A stretch of 64,000 bases of DNA from Stenotrophomonas nematodicola (lineage in GTDB: Bacteria; Pseudomonadota; Gammaproteobacteria; Xanthomonadales; Xanthomonadaceae): assembly GCF_009467805.1 (NCBI RefSeq), contig NZ_WIAY01000001.1, positions 562,982 through 626,981 on the forward strand. The letters are read 5' to 3'. Numbering within the stretch: the stretch's first letter is position 1; every line of letters begins with the position of its first letter. Position numbers and translations under genes: made by a program. Shown here piece by piece: positions 56,024 through 64,000 of this stretch. The notes under the pieces were generated by a model. That model was not told the origin of the DNA and did no database searches. It worked only from the letters and a program-made list of their open reading frames with translations.

Positions 56024-57280
56024 TCAGGTCATGTCGACCAGGTTGGGGATGGCCACGTCGGTGGCGACGTCCGCCTCATAGTCCACGCCTTCCACGCCGA
56101 AACCGAACAGACGCAGGAAATCGGCCTTGTAGCCGGCCAGGTCGCTGATCTCGTAGAGGTTTTCATTGGTCACCTGCGGCCACAGCGCAACCACTTCACC
56201 CTGCACGTCCGGCGCCATTTCCTTGTAGTCCGCGCGCAGGCGGCCGGCTTCATCGACCAGCTCCACCGGGTGTCCGTCGGCAAGCAGCTGGTGGCGCAGG
56301 CGCTCGGTGGCGGTGCCGGTGTCCTTGCCACCGTAGAGGATGTCGTACAGCGTATCGAGCTGCTCGATGCAGCCTTCGTGGGTGCCCTTGGCCTTCATCA
56401 CCTTGAACAGCAGCGACAGGTACAGCGGCATGGTCGGGATCGCGGAGCTGGCCTGGGTCACCACCGCCTTGAGCACCGACACGCGCGCGTCGCCGCCGAT
56501 CGTCTCCAGCTTCGCGCGCAGACCCAGCACCTTCTGGTCCAGATCCTTCTTGGCTGCGCCGATGGAACCGTTCCAGTAGATCGCCTGGGTGATCTCCTCA
56601 CCCACATAGGTGAACGCGGTGGTGGTGGCACCCTCGGCCAGCACGCCGGCTTCCAGCAGCGCATCGATCCACATCTGCCAGTCTTCGCCACCCATCACGG
56701 CCACGGTACCGGCGATCTCTTCCGGCGTGGCCGGTTCGATCGTGGTTTCGGTGATGACTTCCTTGTCGGTATCCAGACCACGCAGGGTGATCGGCGCACC
56801 GATCGGCTTGAGCGTGGAGCTGATCACTTCACCCGTCCTGGGGTGTTTGCGGCGCGGCGCGGCCAGGCTGTAGACGACCTGGTCGACCTGGCCCAGGTCC
56901 TGCCGGATCAGCTCGATGACCTTGGCCTTGACCTCGTCGGAGAACGCATCGCCGTTGATGCTCTTGGCGTACAGACCGGCCTGCCCGGCATACTTGTGGA
57001 ACGCGGCCGAGTTGTACCAGCCAGCGGTGCCGGGCTTGGTGTCGGTGCCGGGTCGCTCGAAGAACACACCCAGGGTGGCGGCATCGCTGCCGAAGGCGGC
57101 GGTGATGCGTGCAGCCAGGCCGTAGCCGGTGGACGCGCCGAGCACCAGCACCTTCTTCGGGCCGTTGACGATCTTCGGCTTGGACTGGATGTAGTCGATC
57201 TGCTGCTTGACAGCGGCGTCGCAGCCGACCGGATGGGTGGTGACGCAGATGAAGCCGCGCACACGCGGTTTGATGACCAT
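56024..57280 (-). CDS. fabV: Trans-2-enoyl-ACP (CoA) reductase FabV
   Basis: NADH-dependent enoyl reductase for the last step of each fatty-acid elongation cycle, insensitive to triclosan in known members. The 418-residue protein has the Rossmann motif LGASTGYG near residue 47, the [10 protein letters not shown] motif, and the FabV catalytic Tyr-X8-Lys in [13 protein letters not shown] near residue 235. ATG 57280 ([17 protein letters not shown]) is the family N-terminus. Upstream is a 359-bp gene-free region with a nested repeat. Confidence 0.95.
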   Translation of the reverse strand: MVIKPRVRGFICVTTHPVGCDAAVKQQIDYIQSKPKIVNGPKKVLVLGASTGYGLAARITAAFGSDAATLGVFFERPGTDTKPGTAGWYNSAAFHKYAGQAGLYAKSINGDAFSDEVKAKVIELIRQDLGQVDQVVYSLAAPRRKHPRTGEVISSTLKPIGAPITLRGLDTDKEVITETTIEPATPEEIAGTVAVMGGEDWQMWIDALLEAGVLAEGATTTAFTYVGEEITQAIYWNGSIGAAKKDLDQKVLGLRAKLETIGGDARVSVLKAVVTQASSAIPTMPLYLSLLFKVMKAKGTHEGCIEQLDTLYDILYGGKDTGTATERLRHQLLADGHPVELVDEAGRLRADYKEMAPDVQGEVVALWPQVTNENLYEISDLAGYKADFLRLFGFGVEGVDYEADVATDVAIPNLVDMT

Positions 57281-57439
57281 GAAGACCTCGATGGGAACAG
57301 GCGCAGGCACGGCCTGCGCGATGAAAAGGGCGGCGCGCCATCGGAACGGCTGCGCGGAACGCATGGGATCGTAGTGCGCGGGGGCGCGTTGCACAACCGA
57401 CGGGGGTGTATGGCCGCCCCCTGTCAGGGAGCGCGGGTA

Positions 57440-57533
57440 AGGCCATGCCAGTGTCAGGACACGCCGTGAACCCATCCTTGGGGGCTCGTAGGCGGCATCC
57501 ATGCCGCCTACGGTCCTGCCACTGGCATGACCT
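57440..57533. repeat. Nested inverted repeat upstream of fabV
   Basis: Outer arms of 21 nt (57440-57460 and 57513-57533) match at 19 of 21 positions and enclose a 52-nt interior containing a perfect GTAGGCGGCAT-CC-ATGCCGCCTAC palindrome (57488-57511). It fills the middle of the 57281-57639 gap between fabV and secF; 57281-57439 holds the fabV leader and no gene. GTAG on both ends of the inner palindrome suggests a REP-derived composite element. Confidence 0.75.
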
Positions 57534-57591
57534 CACCCGCCCCGAAGTGGGTCGGGCCGGAAGGGAAGAGCCGAAGAGCCAGTCCCCAACG

Positions 57592-57617
57592 AAAAAGCCG
57601 CGCAGGGCGCGGCTTTT
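57592..57617. terminator. Bidirectional terminator after secF
   Basis: Perfect 11-bp arms AAAAGCCGCGC and GCGCGGCTTTT around AGG; on the minus strand the stem is followed by TC after a T-rich arm. It lies 22 bp beyond the secF stop and ends the yajC-secD-secF unit. Confidence 0.85.
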
Positions 57618-57639
57618 CCGGTGTTGCGGTGCAGGCCGC

Positions 57640-58614
57640 TTACGGGCGGCGTGCCAGGGCTTCGACGTCCTTGGCCTTGGGCAGGAGGTCCTGCTTGGTC
57701 ACGGCCAGCACGCCCATCGTCAGCAGCGGGCAGGCGATGAAGATCGAGGACAGCGTACCGATCACCGCGCCGATCATCTGGCTCAGCGCCAGCCCTTCCA
57801 GCGAACCGCCACCGTACAGGTACAGCGCCAGCACCGACAGGAAGAACACCAGCGAGGTGATGATGGTGCGCGACAGGGTCTGGTTGATCGAGCGGTTCAT
57901 CACTTCCAGCGGCTCCACGCGCAGGCTGCGGAAGTTCTCGCGGACACGGTCGAAGACCACGATGGTGTCGTTGATCGAGAAGCCCATCACCGACAGCAGG
58001 CCCGCCAGCACGGTCAGGTCGAACTCGCGACCGCTGAGCGAGAAGTAGCCGGCGACCACCAGTACGTCGAACAGGGTGGTAATGATGGCGACCATCGCGA
58101 ACTTCCACTCGAAGCGGAAGCCGATGTAGATCAGGAAGCCGACGAGCACGAACAGCGCGGCGTACAGGCCGTTCAGCGCCAGCTCCTTGCCTACCTGCGG
58201 GCCGACGAACTCGGCGCCGACGATGGTGGCCCGGTTGCCTTCCACCGAGATCGCCTTCTGGACGGCCTGGGCGGTACGGTTGTTGGCTTCGCCGGCGTTC
58301 TCGCCCTCGCCCATCGCCTGCGGCTGCAGACGGATCAGCAGGTTGCTGCCGCTGCCGAAGTTCTGCACCTGGGCGCCACCGTAACCGGCCCCCTCCAGGT
58401 GCTCACGCACGGCATCGACGTCGGCCGGCTTGTCGAAGCGCACTTCGACCACCGTGCCGCCCGTGAAGTCCAACGCGTAGTTGAAGCCCTTGAAGGCAAT
58501 GCAGCCCACGGCGGCGATGAACACCAGCGCGGCCAGCGTGATCGCCACCCAGCGGGTACGCATGAAGTCGAACTTGGTGTCGTTCGGAATCAGATGCAAC
58601 GGGAACAGTTTCAT
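57640..58614 (-). CDS. secF: Protein translocase subunit SecF
   Basis: Part of the SecDF complex, which uses the proton gradient to pull secreted proteins into the periplasm. The 324-residue protein has six membrane segments, a periplasmic P1-like domain after the first (FTGGTVVEVRFDKPAD) and the conserved SVMGFSINDTIVVFDRVREN in membrane segment 4. ATG 58614 is 19 bp after the secD stop. Standard length. Confidence 0.97.
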   Translation of the reverse strand: MKLFPLHLIPNDTKFDFMRTRWVAITLAALVFIAAVGCIAFKGFNYALDFTGGTVVEVRFDKPADVDAVREHLEGAGYGGAQVQNFGSGSNLLIRLQPQAMGEGENAGEANNRTAQAVQKAISVEGNRATIVGAEFVGPQVGKELALNGLYAALFVLVGFLIYIGFRFEWKFAMVAIITTLFDVLVVAGYFSLSGREFDLTVLAGLLSVMGFSINDTIVVFDRVRENFRSLRVEPLEVMNRSINQTLSRTIITSLVFFLSVLALYLYGGGSLEGLALSQMIGAVIGTLSSIFIACPLLTMGVLAVTKQDLLPKAKDVEALARRP

Positions 58615-58633
58615 GGTTTCGATTCTCTTCCCG

Positions 58634-60487
58634 TCAGATGGCCAGGGACTTGAGCTTCTTGCGGCGGCTGTAGACCAGAACGGCCAGCGCACGCGAGACG
58701 GTGATTGCGGTGAACATCGAGGCCAGGATGCCGACGATCATCGTGACCGCGAAGCCCTTCAGCGGACCGGTACCGAAGGCGTACAGCGCCACGCCGGCCA
58801 GCATGCCGGTGAGGTTGGCGTCCAGGATCGTGCCCGAGGCCTTTTCGTAACCGGCGACGATCGACGCCTTCGGCGGGACGCCGGCGCGCAGTTCTTCGCG
58901 GATACGTTCGTTGATCAGCACGTTGGCGTCGACCGACAGGCCGATCGACAGCGCCAGGCCGGCGAAGCCGGGAAGCGTCATCGTGGCGCCGAACAGCGAC
59001 ATCACCGCCACCACGATCAGCAGGTTGAACAGCATGGCCACCGAGGTGATCACGCCGAACATGCGGTAGTACACGGTGAAGAAGACCAGCGTGAACAGGA
59101 AGGCGAAGCCCACGGCGGTCACGCCGCGCTCGACGTTCTCCGCACCCAGGCTGGGACCGACGATGCGCTCTTCGACGAAGTCCATCGGTGCAGCCAGCGA
59201 GCCGGACTTCAGGAGCTTGGCCAGGTTTTCCGCTTCCGCCTTGTCCAGGCCGGTGGTCTGGAAGTTCTTGCCGAACACGCCGTTGATGTTGGCGACCGAA
59301 ATCACCTCCTCCTTGACGCGGAAGCTGCGCACTTCCTTGCCGTCGACCACGTTGACGGTCGGGATGCGCTCGGTGTACACCACCGCCATCGGCTTGTTCA
59401 CGTTGGCCGCGGTGAAGTCGAACATGCGCTGGCCGCCGACGTTGTTCAGGGTCACGCTGACCGCGGCCAGGCCGTTCTGGTCGGTGGTGGCCTGCGCAGC
59501 AACCATCTGGTCACCGGTGACGATCACGCGCTTGTTCAGCAGGATCGGGCCGCGATTGTCGCGCTGCTGGTAAACCTTGGCCTCCGGCGGAATGCGGCCG
59601 CTGGTGATGGCGTCCTGTGCGTTGCCTTCAACCACGGCGCGGTATTCCAGCGTCGCGGTGGCACCGATCATGCGCTTGGCTTCGGCGGTGTCCTGCACGC
59701 CCGGCAGCTGCACGACCACGCGGTCGGCGCCCTGGCGCTGGATGATCGGCTCGGCCACGCCCAGCTGGTTGACGCGGTTGCGCAGGGTGTTGACGTTCTG
59801 CTCGATGGCCCCGTTGGCGATCGACGTCAGCTCGGTTTCCGGCACGCTCACGGTGACGCGGTTGCCGGCCACGTCGTAGCCCAGGGCCGGCTGCGCCTTG
59901 TACATCACGTCACGGGCGCGGGCGGCAGCATCGGCACCGGCGGACGGGCTGATGCTGGCCACGATGGTGTTGTCCGGGCGACGCTCCACCGACTGGTAGG
60001 CGATACGGGCGTCGCGCAGGCTGGTGCGCACGTCTTCGGCGTAGGCATCCAGGCGCTTGTCCAGCGCGGCCTTCTGGTCGACCTGCAGCACGAAGTGCAC
60101 GCCGCCTTGGAGATCCAGGCCCAACACCATCGGCTTGGCGCCGAGATCGCTCAGCCAGGTGGGCACGGTGGAGGCCAGGTTCAGGGCGACCACGTAGTCC
60201 TCGCCCATTTCATCCCGAAGCGCGTCGTTGGCGGCCGTCTGCGCCTGCAGACTGGGCAGGCGCACGATCAAGCTGTCGCCCTCCTTGGCCACCGACAGCG
60301 GTTCCACGCCGGCCTGCTTGAGGTCGCCCAGCACGCGGTCGCGCAGGGCGTCGTCGATCTGCCCGCCACGGTTGGCGGTGATCTGCACGGCAGGGTCCTT
60401 CTGGTAGATGTTCGGCAGCGCATACAGCGCGCTGACCGCCAGTACGATCAGGATGAGGAAGTACTTCCAGCGTGGAAATTCGAGCAT
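58634..60487 (-). CDS. secD: Protein translocase subunit SecD
   Basis: Forms the SecDF complex with SecF. The 617-residue protein has one N-terminal membrane segment, a large periplasmic region with the DLQGGVHFVLQVD motif near residue 125, and five C-terminal membrane segments with GLALSIGLSVDANVLINERIRE. ATG 60487 (MLEFPRWKYFLI) is preferred over an upstream in-frame ATG. yajC lies 58 bp upstream. Confidence 0.97.
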   Translation of the reverse strand: MLEFPRWKYFLILIVLAVSALYALPNIYQKDPAVQITANRGGQIDDALRDRVLGDLKQAGVEPLSVAKEGDSLIVRLPSLQAQTAANDALRDEMGEDYVVALNLASTVPTWLSDLGAKPMVLGLDLQGGVHFVLQVDQKAALDKRLDAYAEDVRTSLRDARIAYQSVERRPDNTIVASISPSAGADAAARARDVMYKAQPALGYDVAGNRVTVSVPETELTSIANGAIEQNVNTLRNRVNQLGVAEPIIQRQGADRVVVQLPGVQDTAEAKRMIGATATLEYRAVVEGNAQDAITSGRIPPEAKVYQQRDNRGPILLNKRVIVTGDQMVAAQATTDQNGLAAVSVTLNNVGGQRMFDFTAANVNKPMAVVYTERIPTVNVVDGKEVRSFRVKEEVISVANINGVFGKNFQTTGLDKAEAENLAKLLKSGSLAAPMDFVEERIVGPSLGAENVERGVTAVGFAFLFTLVFFTVYYRMFGVITSVAMLFNLLIVVAVMSLFGATMTLPGFAGLALSIGLSVDANVLINERIREELRAGVPPKASIVAGYEKASGTILDANLTGMLAGVALYAFGTGPLKGFAVTMIVGILASMFTAITVSRALAVLVYSRRKKLKSLAI

Positions 60488-60545
60488 TGCTTGGGTCCCG
60501 CGCGGTGCCCGTCCCGGCACCGCGGTTGAACGGAAAGGGAGTGGA

Positions 60546-60890
60546 TCAGTTGGCCGACTTCAGCGTGCCGGTCGGCAGCACGTTGCCCACGGCGCCCTTC
60601 TGCACGCGGATGCGCACGTTGTCGGCCACTTCGATGGTGATGAAGTTGTCGCCGATGTCGGTCACCACGCCGGCGATGCCGCCGTTGGTCAGCACTTCAT
60701 CGCCGCGCTTGATCTTCTCCAGCATCGCCTTGTGTTCCTTCTGGCGCTTCATCTGCGGGCGGATCATCAGGAAGTACATGACCGCGATCAGGACGATCGG
60801 GACCAGGAACGTCGTCCAGGAGGCACCCGGCGGCTGGCCGGCAGCGGACTGGGCGTGTGCGGCGGGGATCAGGAAGGCGATCAGGTTCAT
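60546..60890 (-). CDS. yajC: Sec translocon accessory subunit YajC
   Basis: A 114-residue small membrane protein with one membrane span (FLVPIVLIAVMYFLMIRPQ) and a cytoplasmic domain with the conserved GDEVLTNGGIAGVVTDI. It copurifies with SecDF. The N-terminal stretch IPAAHAQSA looks like a signal-like segment. The start is ATG 60890; a longer frame has no support. tgt lies 155 bp upstream. Confidence 0.95.
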   Translation of the reverse strand: MNLIAFLIPAAHAQSAAGQPPGASWTTFLVPIVLIAVMYFLMIRPQMKRQKEHKAMLEKIKRGDEVLTNGGIAGVVTDIGDNFITIEVADNVRIRVQKGAVGNVLPTGTLKSAN

Positions 60891-61045
60891 ACAGTGTGTC
60901 CTTGGGTTGGAGGCGCCCCGTTCCGAGGGGGAGCGGGGTGTCGCCGCGAAACAGGGGTCAGCCGCGAAGTATGCCACGGCCCCGGGAGTTCGTCCTTGGG
61001 CCGTTTGGCAGGGTATGCGCGCGGATTCGGGGACGCCGCTGCCGC

Positions 61046-62176
<1,131 letters not shown>

Positions 62177-62270
62177 GGAGCAGGCGTTCGGGCAAATAAT
62201 TGCCCATTGTCGCCGAAAACGTGCTGCCGCGTCGGCGGGGGCACGGCCGCCCTGCCCTGCCCCGGCCCGG

Positions 62271-63302
62271 TCATTCCCCCTGCGGGAACAGCAGCATGGC
62301 ATCGCCGTAGCTGAAGAACCGGTATTTCTCTTCGATGGCCGCCCGATATGCATCGAACACCCGCGCCTGCCCGGCGAAGGCCGAAATCATCATCAGCAGC
62401 GTGCTTTCAGGCAGGTGGAAGTTGGTCACCATCGCGTCGACGCTGCGGATCCGGTAGCCCGGCGTGATGAAAATCTGGGTCTCCCCGGCATACGGCAGCA
62501 GTTCGCCATCACGCATCGCGCTTTCCAGGGCACGCACCACGGTGGTACCCACGCCGATCACCCGGCCCCCGGCCGCGCGCGTGCGACGCACCTGCTGGAC
62601 CAGCTCGGCACCGACATTGAGCCATTCCCGGTGCATGACATGTTCGTTCAGGTCATCCACGCGCACCGGCTGGAACGTGCCGGCGCCCACATGCAGGGTC
62701 ACATGGCCGAAGGCCACTCCCTGCGCCGCCAGCGCGGCCAGCAGCGCCTCGTCGAAATGCAGCCCGGCGGTGGGTGCGGCCACCGCACCGACCTCGCGGG
62801 CGAACACGGTCTGGTAGCGCTCGCGGTCGTCCAGCCCGGGCTCGCGCTGGATGTAGGGCGGCAACGGCAGGCGCCCGGCGTGAAGGAGCCATTGCTCCAG
62901 TGCTTCGGGGATGTGGAACTGCAGGACGTAGAACTCGCCGTCGCGGCCGAGCACCTCGGCCTCGCCCCCGGCGTCCAGCGCAATCCGGCTGCCGGCCTTG
63001 GGCGACTTGCTGGCGCCGACCTGGGCGCGGGCCTGCTGGGCGCCGAGCAGGCGCTCGATCAGGATCTCGACCCGCCCGCCGCTGGCCTTCTGGCCAAACA
63101 GACGCGCCGGAATCACCCGGGTATCGTTGAAGACCAGCAGGTCGCCGGCGCGCAGCAGATCGGGCAGGTCGCGCACATGGCGATGCTCGAACGCGGCCGG
63201 GGCCGGCGGCACCACCATCAGGCGGCTGGCCGAGCGCTCCGCAAGCGGAGCCTGGGCAATCAGTTCAGGCGGCAGTTCGTAGTTGAAATCGGACTTCTTC
63301 AA
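62271..63302 (-). CDS. queA: tRNA preQ1(34) S-adenosylmethionine ribosyltransferase-isomerase
   Basis: Transfers the ribosyl part of SAM to preQ1 in tRNA, giving epoxyqueuosine. Family motifs present: [15 protein letters not shown] near the N-terminus, [22 protein letters not shown] and the C-terminal [15 protein letters not shown] place the start at TTG 63302 ([14 protein letters not shown] aligned to E. coli MRVTDFSFELPESL), giving 343 aa. ATG 63338 would add 12 residues without homology, and its ATG overlaps a TACAAT sequence that may be a -10 box. Confidence 0.9.
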   Translation of the reverse strand: MKKSDFNYELPPELIAQAPLAERSASRLMVVPPAPAAFEHRHVRDLPDLLRAGDLLVFNDTRVIPARLFGQKASGGRVEILIERLLGAQQARAQVGASKSPKAGSRIALDAGGEAEVLGRDGEFYVLQFHIPEALEQWLLHAGRLPLPPYIQREPGLDDRERYQTVFAREVGAVAAPTAGLHFDEALLAALAAQGVAFGHVTLHVGAGTFQPVRVDDLNEHVMHREWLNVGAELVQQVRRTRAAGGRVIGVGTTVVRALESAMRDGELLPYAGETQIFITPGYRIRSVDAMVTNFHLPESTLLMMISAFAGQARVFDAYRAAIEEKYRFFSYGDAMLLFPQGE

Positions 63303-63383
63303 GGCAGCGCACGGCAACGTGTAGGCAATGTCGTCCATTGTACGACTGGCCCTCGATGGCAACGCAGGATTGGCCAAACGTCG

Positions 63384-63415
63384 CGCAAAATGCTGCTATG
63401 CAGCAGCGTTTTGCG
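63384..63415. promoter_or_regulatory. 32-nt inverted repeat in the queA/aminotransferase divergent gap
   Basis: 14-nt arms (63384-63397 and 63402-63415), with 13 of 14 pairs matching, enclose ATGC. The arms begin CGCAAAA and end TTTTGCG. The site lies 69-82 bp from the queA start and 136 bp from the aminotransferase start. Length and symmetry suggest a regulator site for an unknown protein, or an RNA hairpin. Confidence 0.5.
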
Positions 63416-63488
63416 GGGTTATCGCGCGAAAAACCGCGTGCTAGCATCGAGTTGGAAGTCTGATGCACGAGCAGGAATGCCCGAAGCG

Positions 63489-63516
63489 CGCGCGAATAGA
63501 CGCGCGTTTTGCTTTT
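63489..63516 (+). terminator. Terminator-like hairpin in the aminotransferase leader
   Basis: CGCGCG-AATAGA-CGCGCG followed by TTTTGCTTTT resembles an intrinsic terminator on the plus strand, only 34 bp before the aminotransferase ATG. It is positioned like a transcription attenuator. The stem is only 6 bp. Confidence 0.45.
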
Positions 63517-63550
63517 CCGCCGTGCCGCCAATCGTTTCAGGAGATCTGCA

Positions 63551-64000
63551 ATGAGCTTCATCGACCGTCTCGCCCCCCTTCGCGCCCAGCCGGGCGCCCG
63601 CCTGACCACCGGCCTGGATGACGCCACCCTCGAACGCCTGGCCGCCGGCCACCCGGACCTGGTCGCCGCCATCGACGCCGCCGCCGCCGAGTTCGAGCGC
63701 GTGCGCGCCGACCTGGGTGCCCTGCTGCCGCTGGACGAGCGCGCCCAGATCGACGCCATGCAGGACGGCTTCGTCAATTTCTATGCCGATGACGCGGTGA
63801 CGCCGTACGTGGCCCTGGCCGCCCGCGGCGCCTGGGTGGTCACGCTCAAGGGCGCGGTGCTGTATGACGCTGGCGGCTACGGCATGCTCGGCTTCGGACA
63901 TACGCCGGCGGCCGTGATGGAGGCCATGTCGGCCCCGCAGGTGATGGCCAACGTGATGACCCCGAGCCTGTCCCAGCAGCGCTTCATCGCCGCGCTGCGC
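63551..64000 (+). CDS. Class III aminotransferase, N-terminal part
   Basis: The first 150 residues of a PLP-dependent enzyme. ARGAWVVTLKGAVLYDAGGYGMLGFGHTP resembles the N-terminal region of class III (omega) aminotransferases, where YDAGGYGMLGFGH replaces the usual DxxSGxGV-LGHNHP. The catalytic Lys is beyond the window. RBS AGGAG precedes ATG 63551. Lysine 6-aminotransferase-like activity is possible but cannot be decided. The N-terminal 80 residues are rich in Ala, Asp and Leu. Confidence 0.85.
   Translation, partial: MSFIDRLAPLRAQPGARLTTGLDDATLERLAAGHPDLVAAIDAAAAEFERVRADLGALLPLDERAQIDAMQDGFVNFYADDAVTPYVALAARGAWVVTLKGAVLYDAGGYGMLGFGHTPAAVMEAMSAPQVMANVMTPSLSQQRFIAALR

Noticed and set aside
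63463..63550. Leader peptide in front of the aminotransferase
   Set aside because: ATG 63463 opens a frame through the hairpin, but there is no codon run for a single amino acid and no clear Shine-Dalgarno. Kept only as a remark in the attenuator finding.

Overview
The window is high-GC gammaproteobacterial chromosome with tightly packed genes. Protein sequences, gene order and abundant GTAG-ended palindromic repeats (SMAG-type REP elements) all point to the Xanthomonadaceae, most probably Stenotrophomonas. This assignment is inference from recognised families and synteny; no database search was run. Almost everything is core chromosome. I see no prophage, insertion sequence, CRISPR array, rRNA or tRNA.

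Layout, left to right. (1) guaA (cut by the left edge) and guaB, then folD, a Kef-type antiporter and a rhodanese-MoeB fusion, all on the minus strand. (2) A minus-strand cluster ndk-rlmN-pilF-rodZ-yfgM-like-bamB-der, the familiar E. coli order without ispG/hisS. (3) A plus-strand fatty-acid degradation unit, psrA-like regulator-fadB-fadA, with a PsrA-type operator in front of the regulator. (4) A minus-strand envelope and translation block, cmk-rpsA-ihfB-lapA-lapB-wbpL-like-wbpM-like-galU, joining ribosomal protein S1 and IHF to LPS control and O-antigen initiation. (5) Plus-strand rpmJ (a variant L36, 41 aa), a small periplasmic protein, aguA and aguB (agmatine to putrescine), a GNAT acetyltransferase and a TraB-family membrane protein. 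(6) A minus-strand tripartite efflux operon with one adaptor and two different RND permeases but no outer-membrane channel. (7) Two small c-type cytochromes, a SMAG array, an Uup-type ABC-F ATPase, and a divergent LysR/YeiH pair. (8) dbpA, apt, selO, a GST, cspA and yaiI. (9) A 680-bp tandem array of paired SMAG hairpins, then an RluA-type synthase, yaeQ, a HI0933-type flavoprotein, a FimX-like degenerate GGDEF/EAL protein and fabV. (10) The queA-tgt-yajC-secD-secF cluster on the minus strand, and the start of a class III aminotransferase at the right edge.

Functional links: PsrA-fadBA and FabV cover fatty-acid breakdown and synthesis. PilF and the FimX-like protein both belong to type IV pilus biology. 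LapAB, WbpL/M, GalU and BamB serve the outer membrane. The most interesting non-coding structures are the PsrA operator with a second 19-bp palindrome, an orphan minus-strand terminator upstream of ndk, two tandem SMAG arrays, a nested inverted repeat upstream of fabV, and a 32-nt inverted repeat plus a terminator-like hairpin in front of the right-edge aminotransferase.
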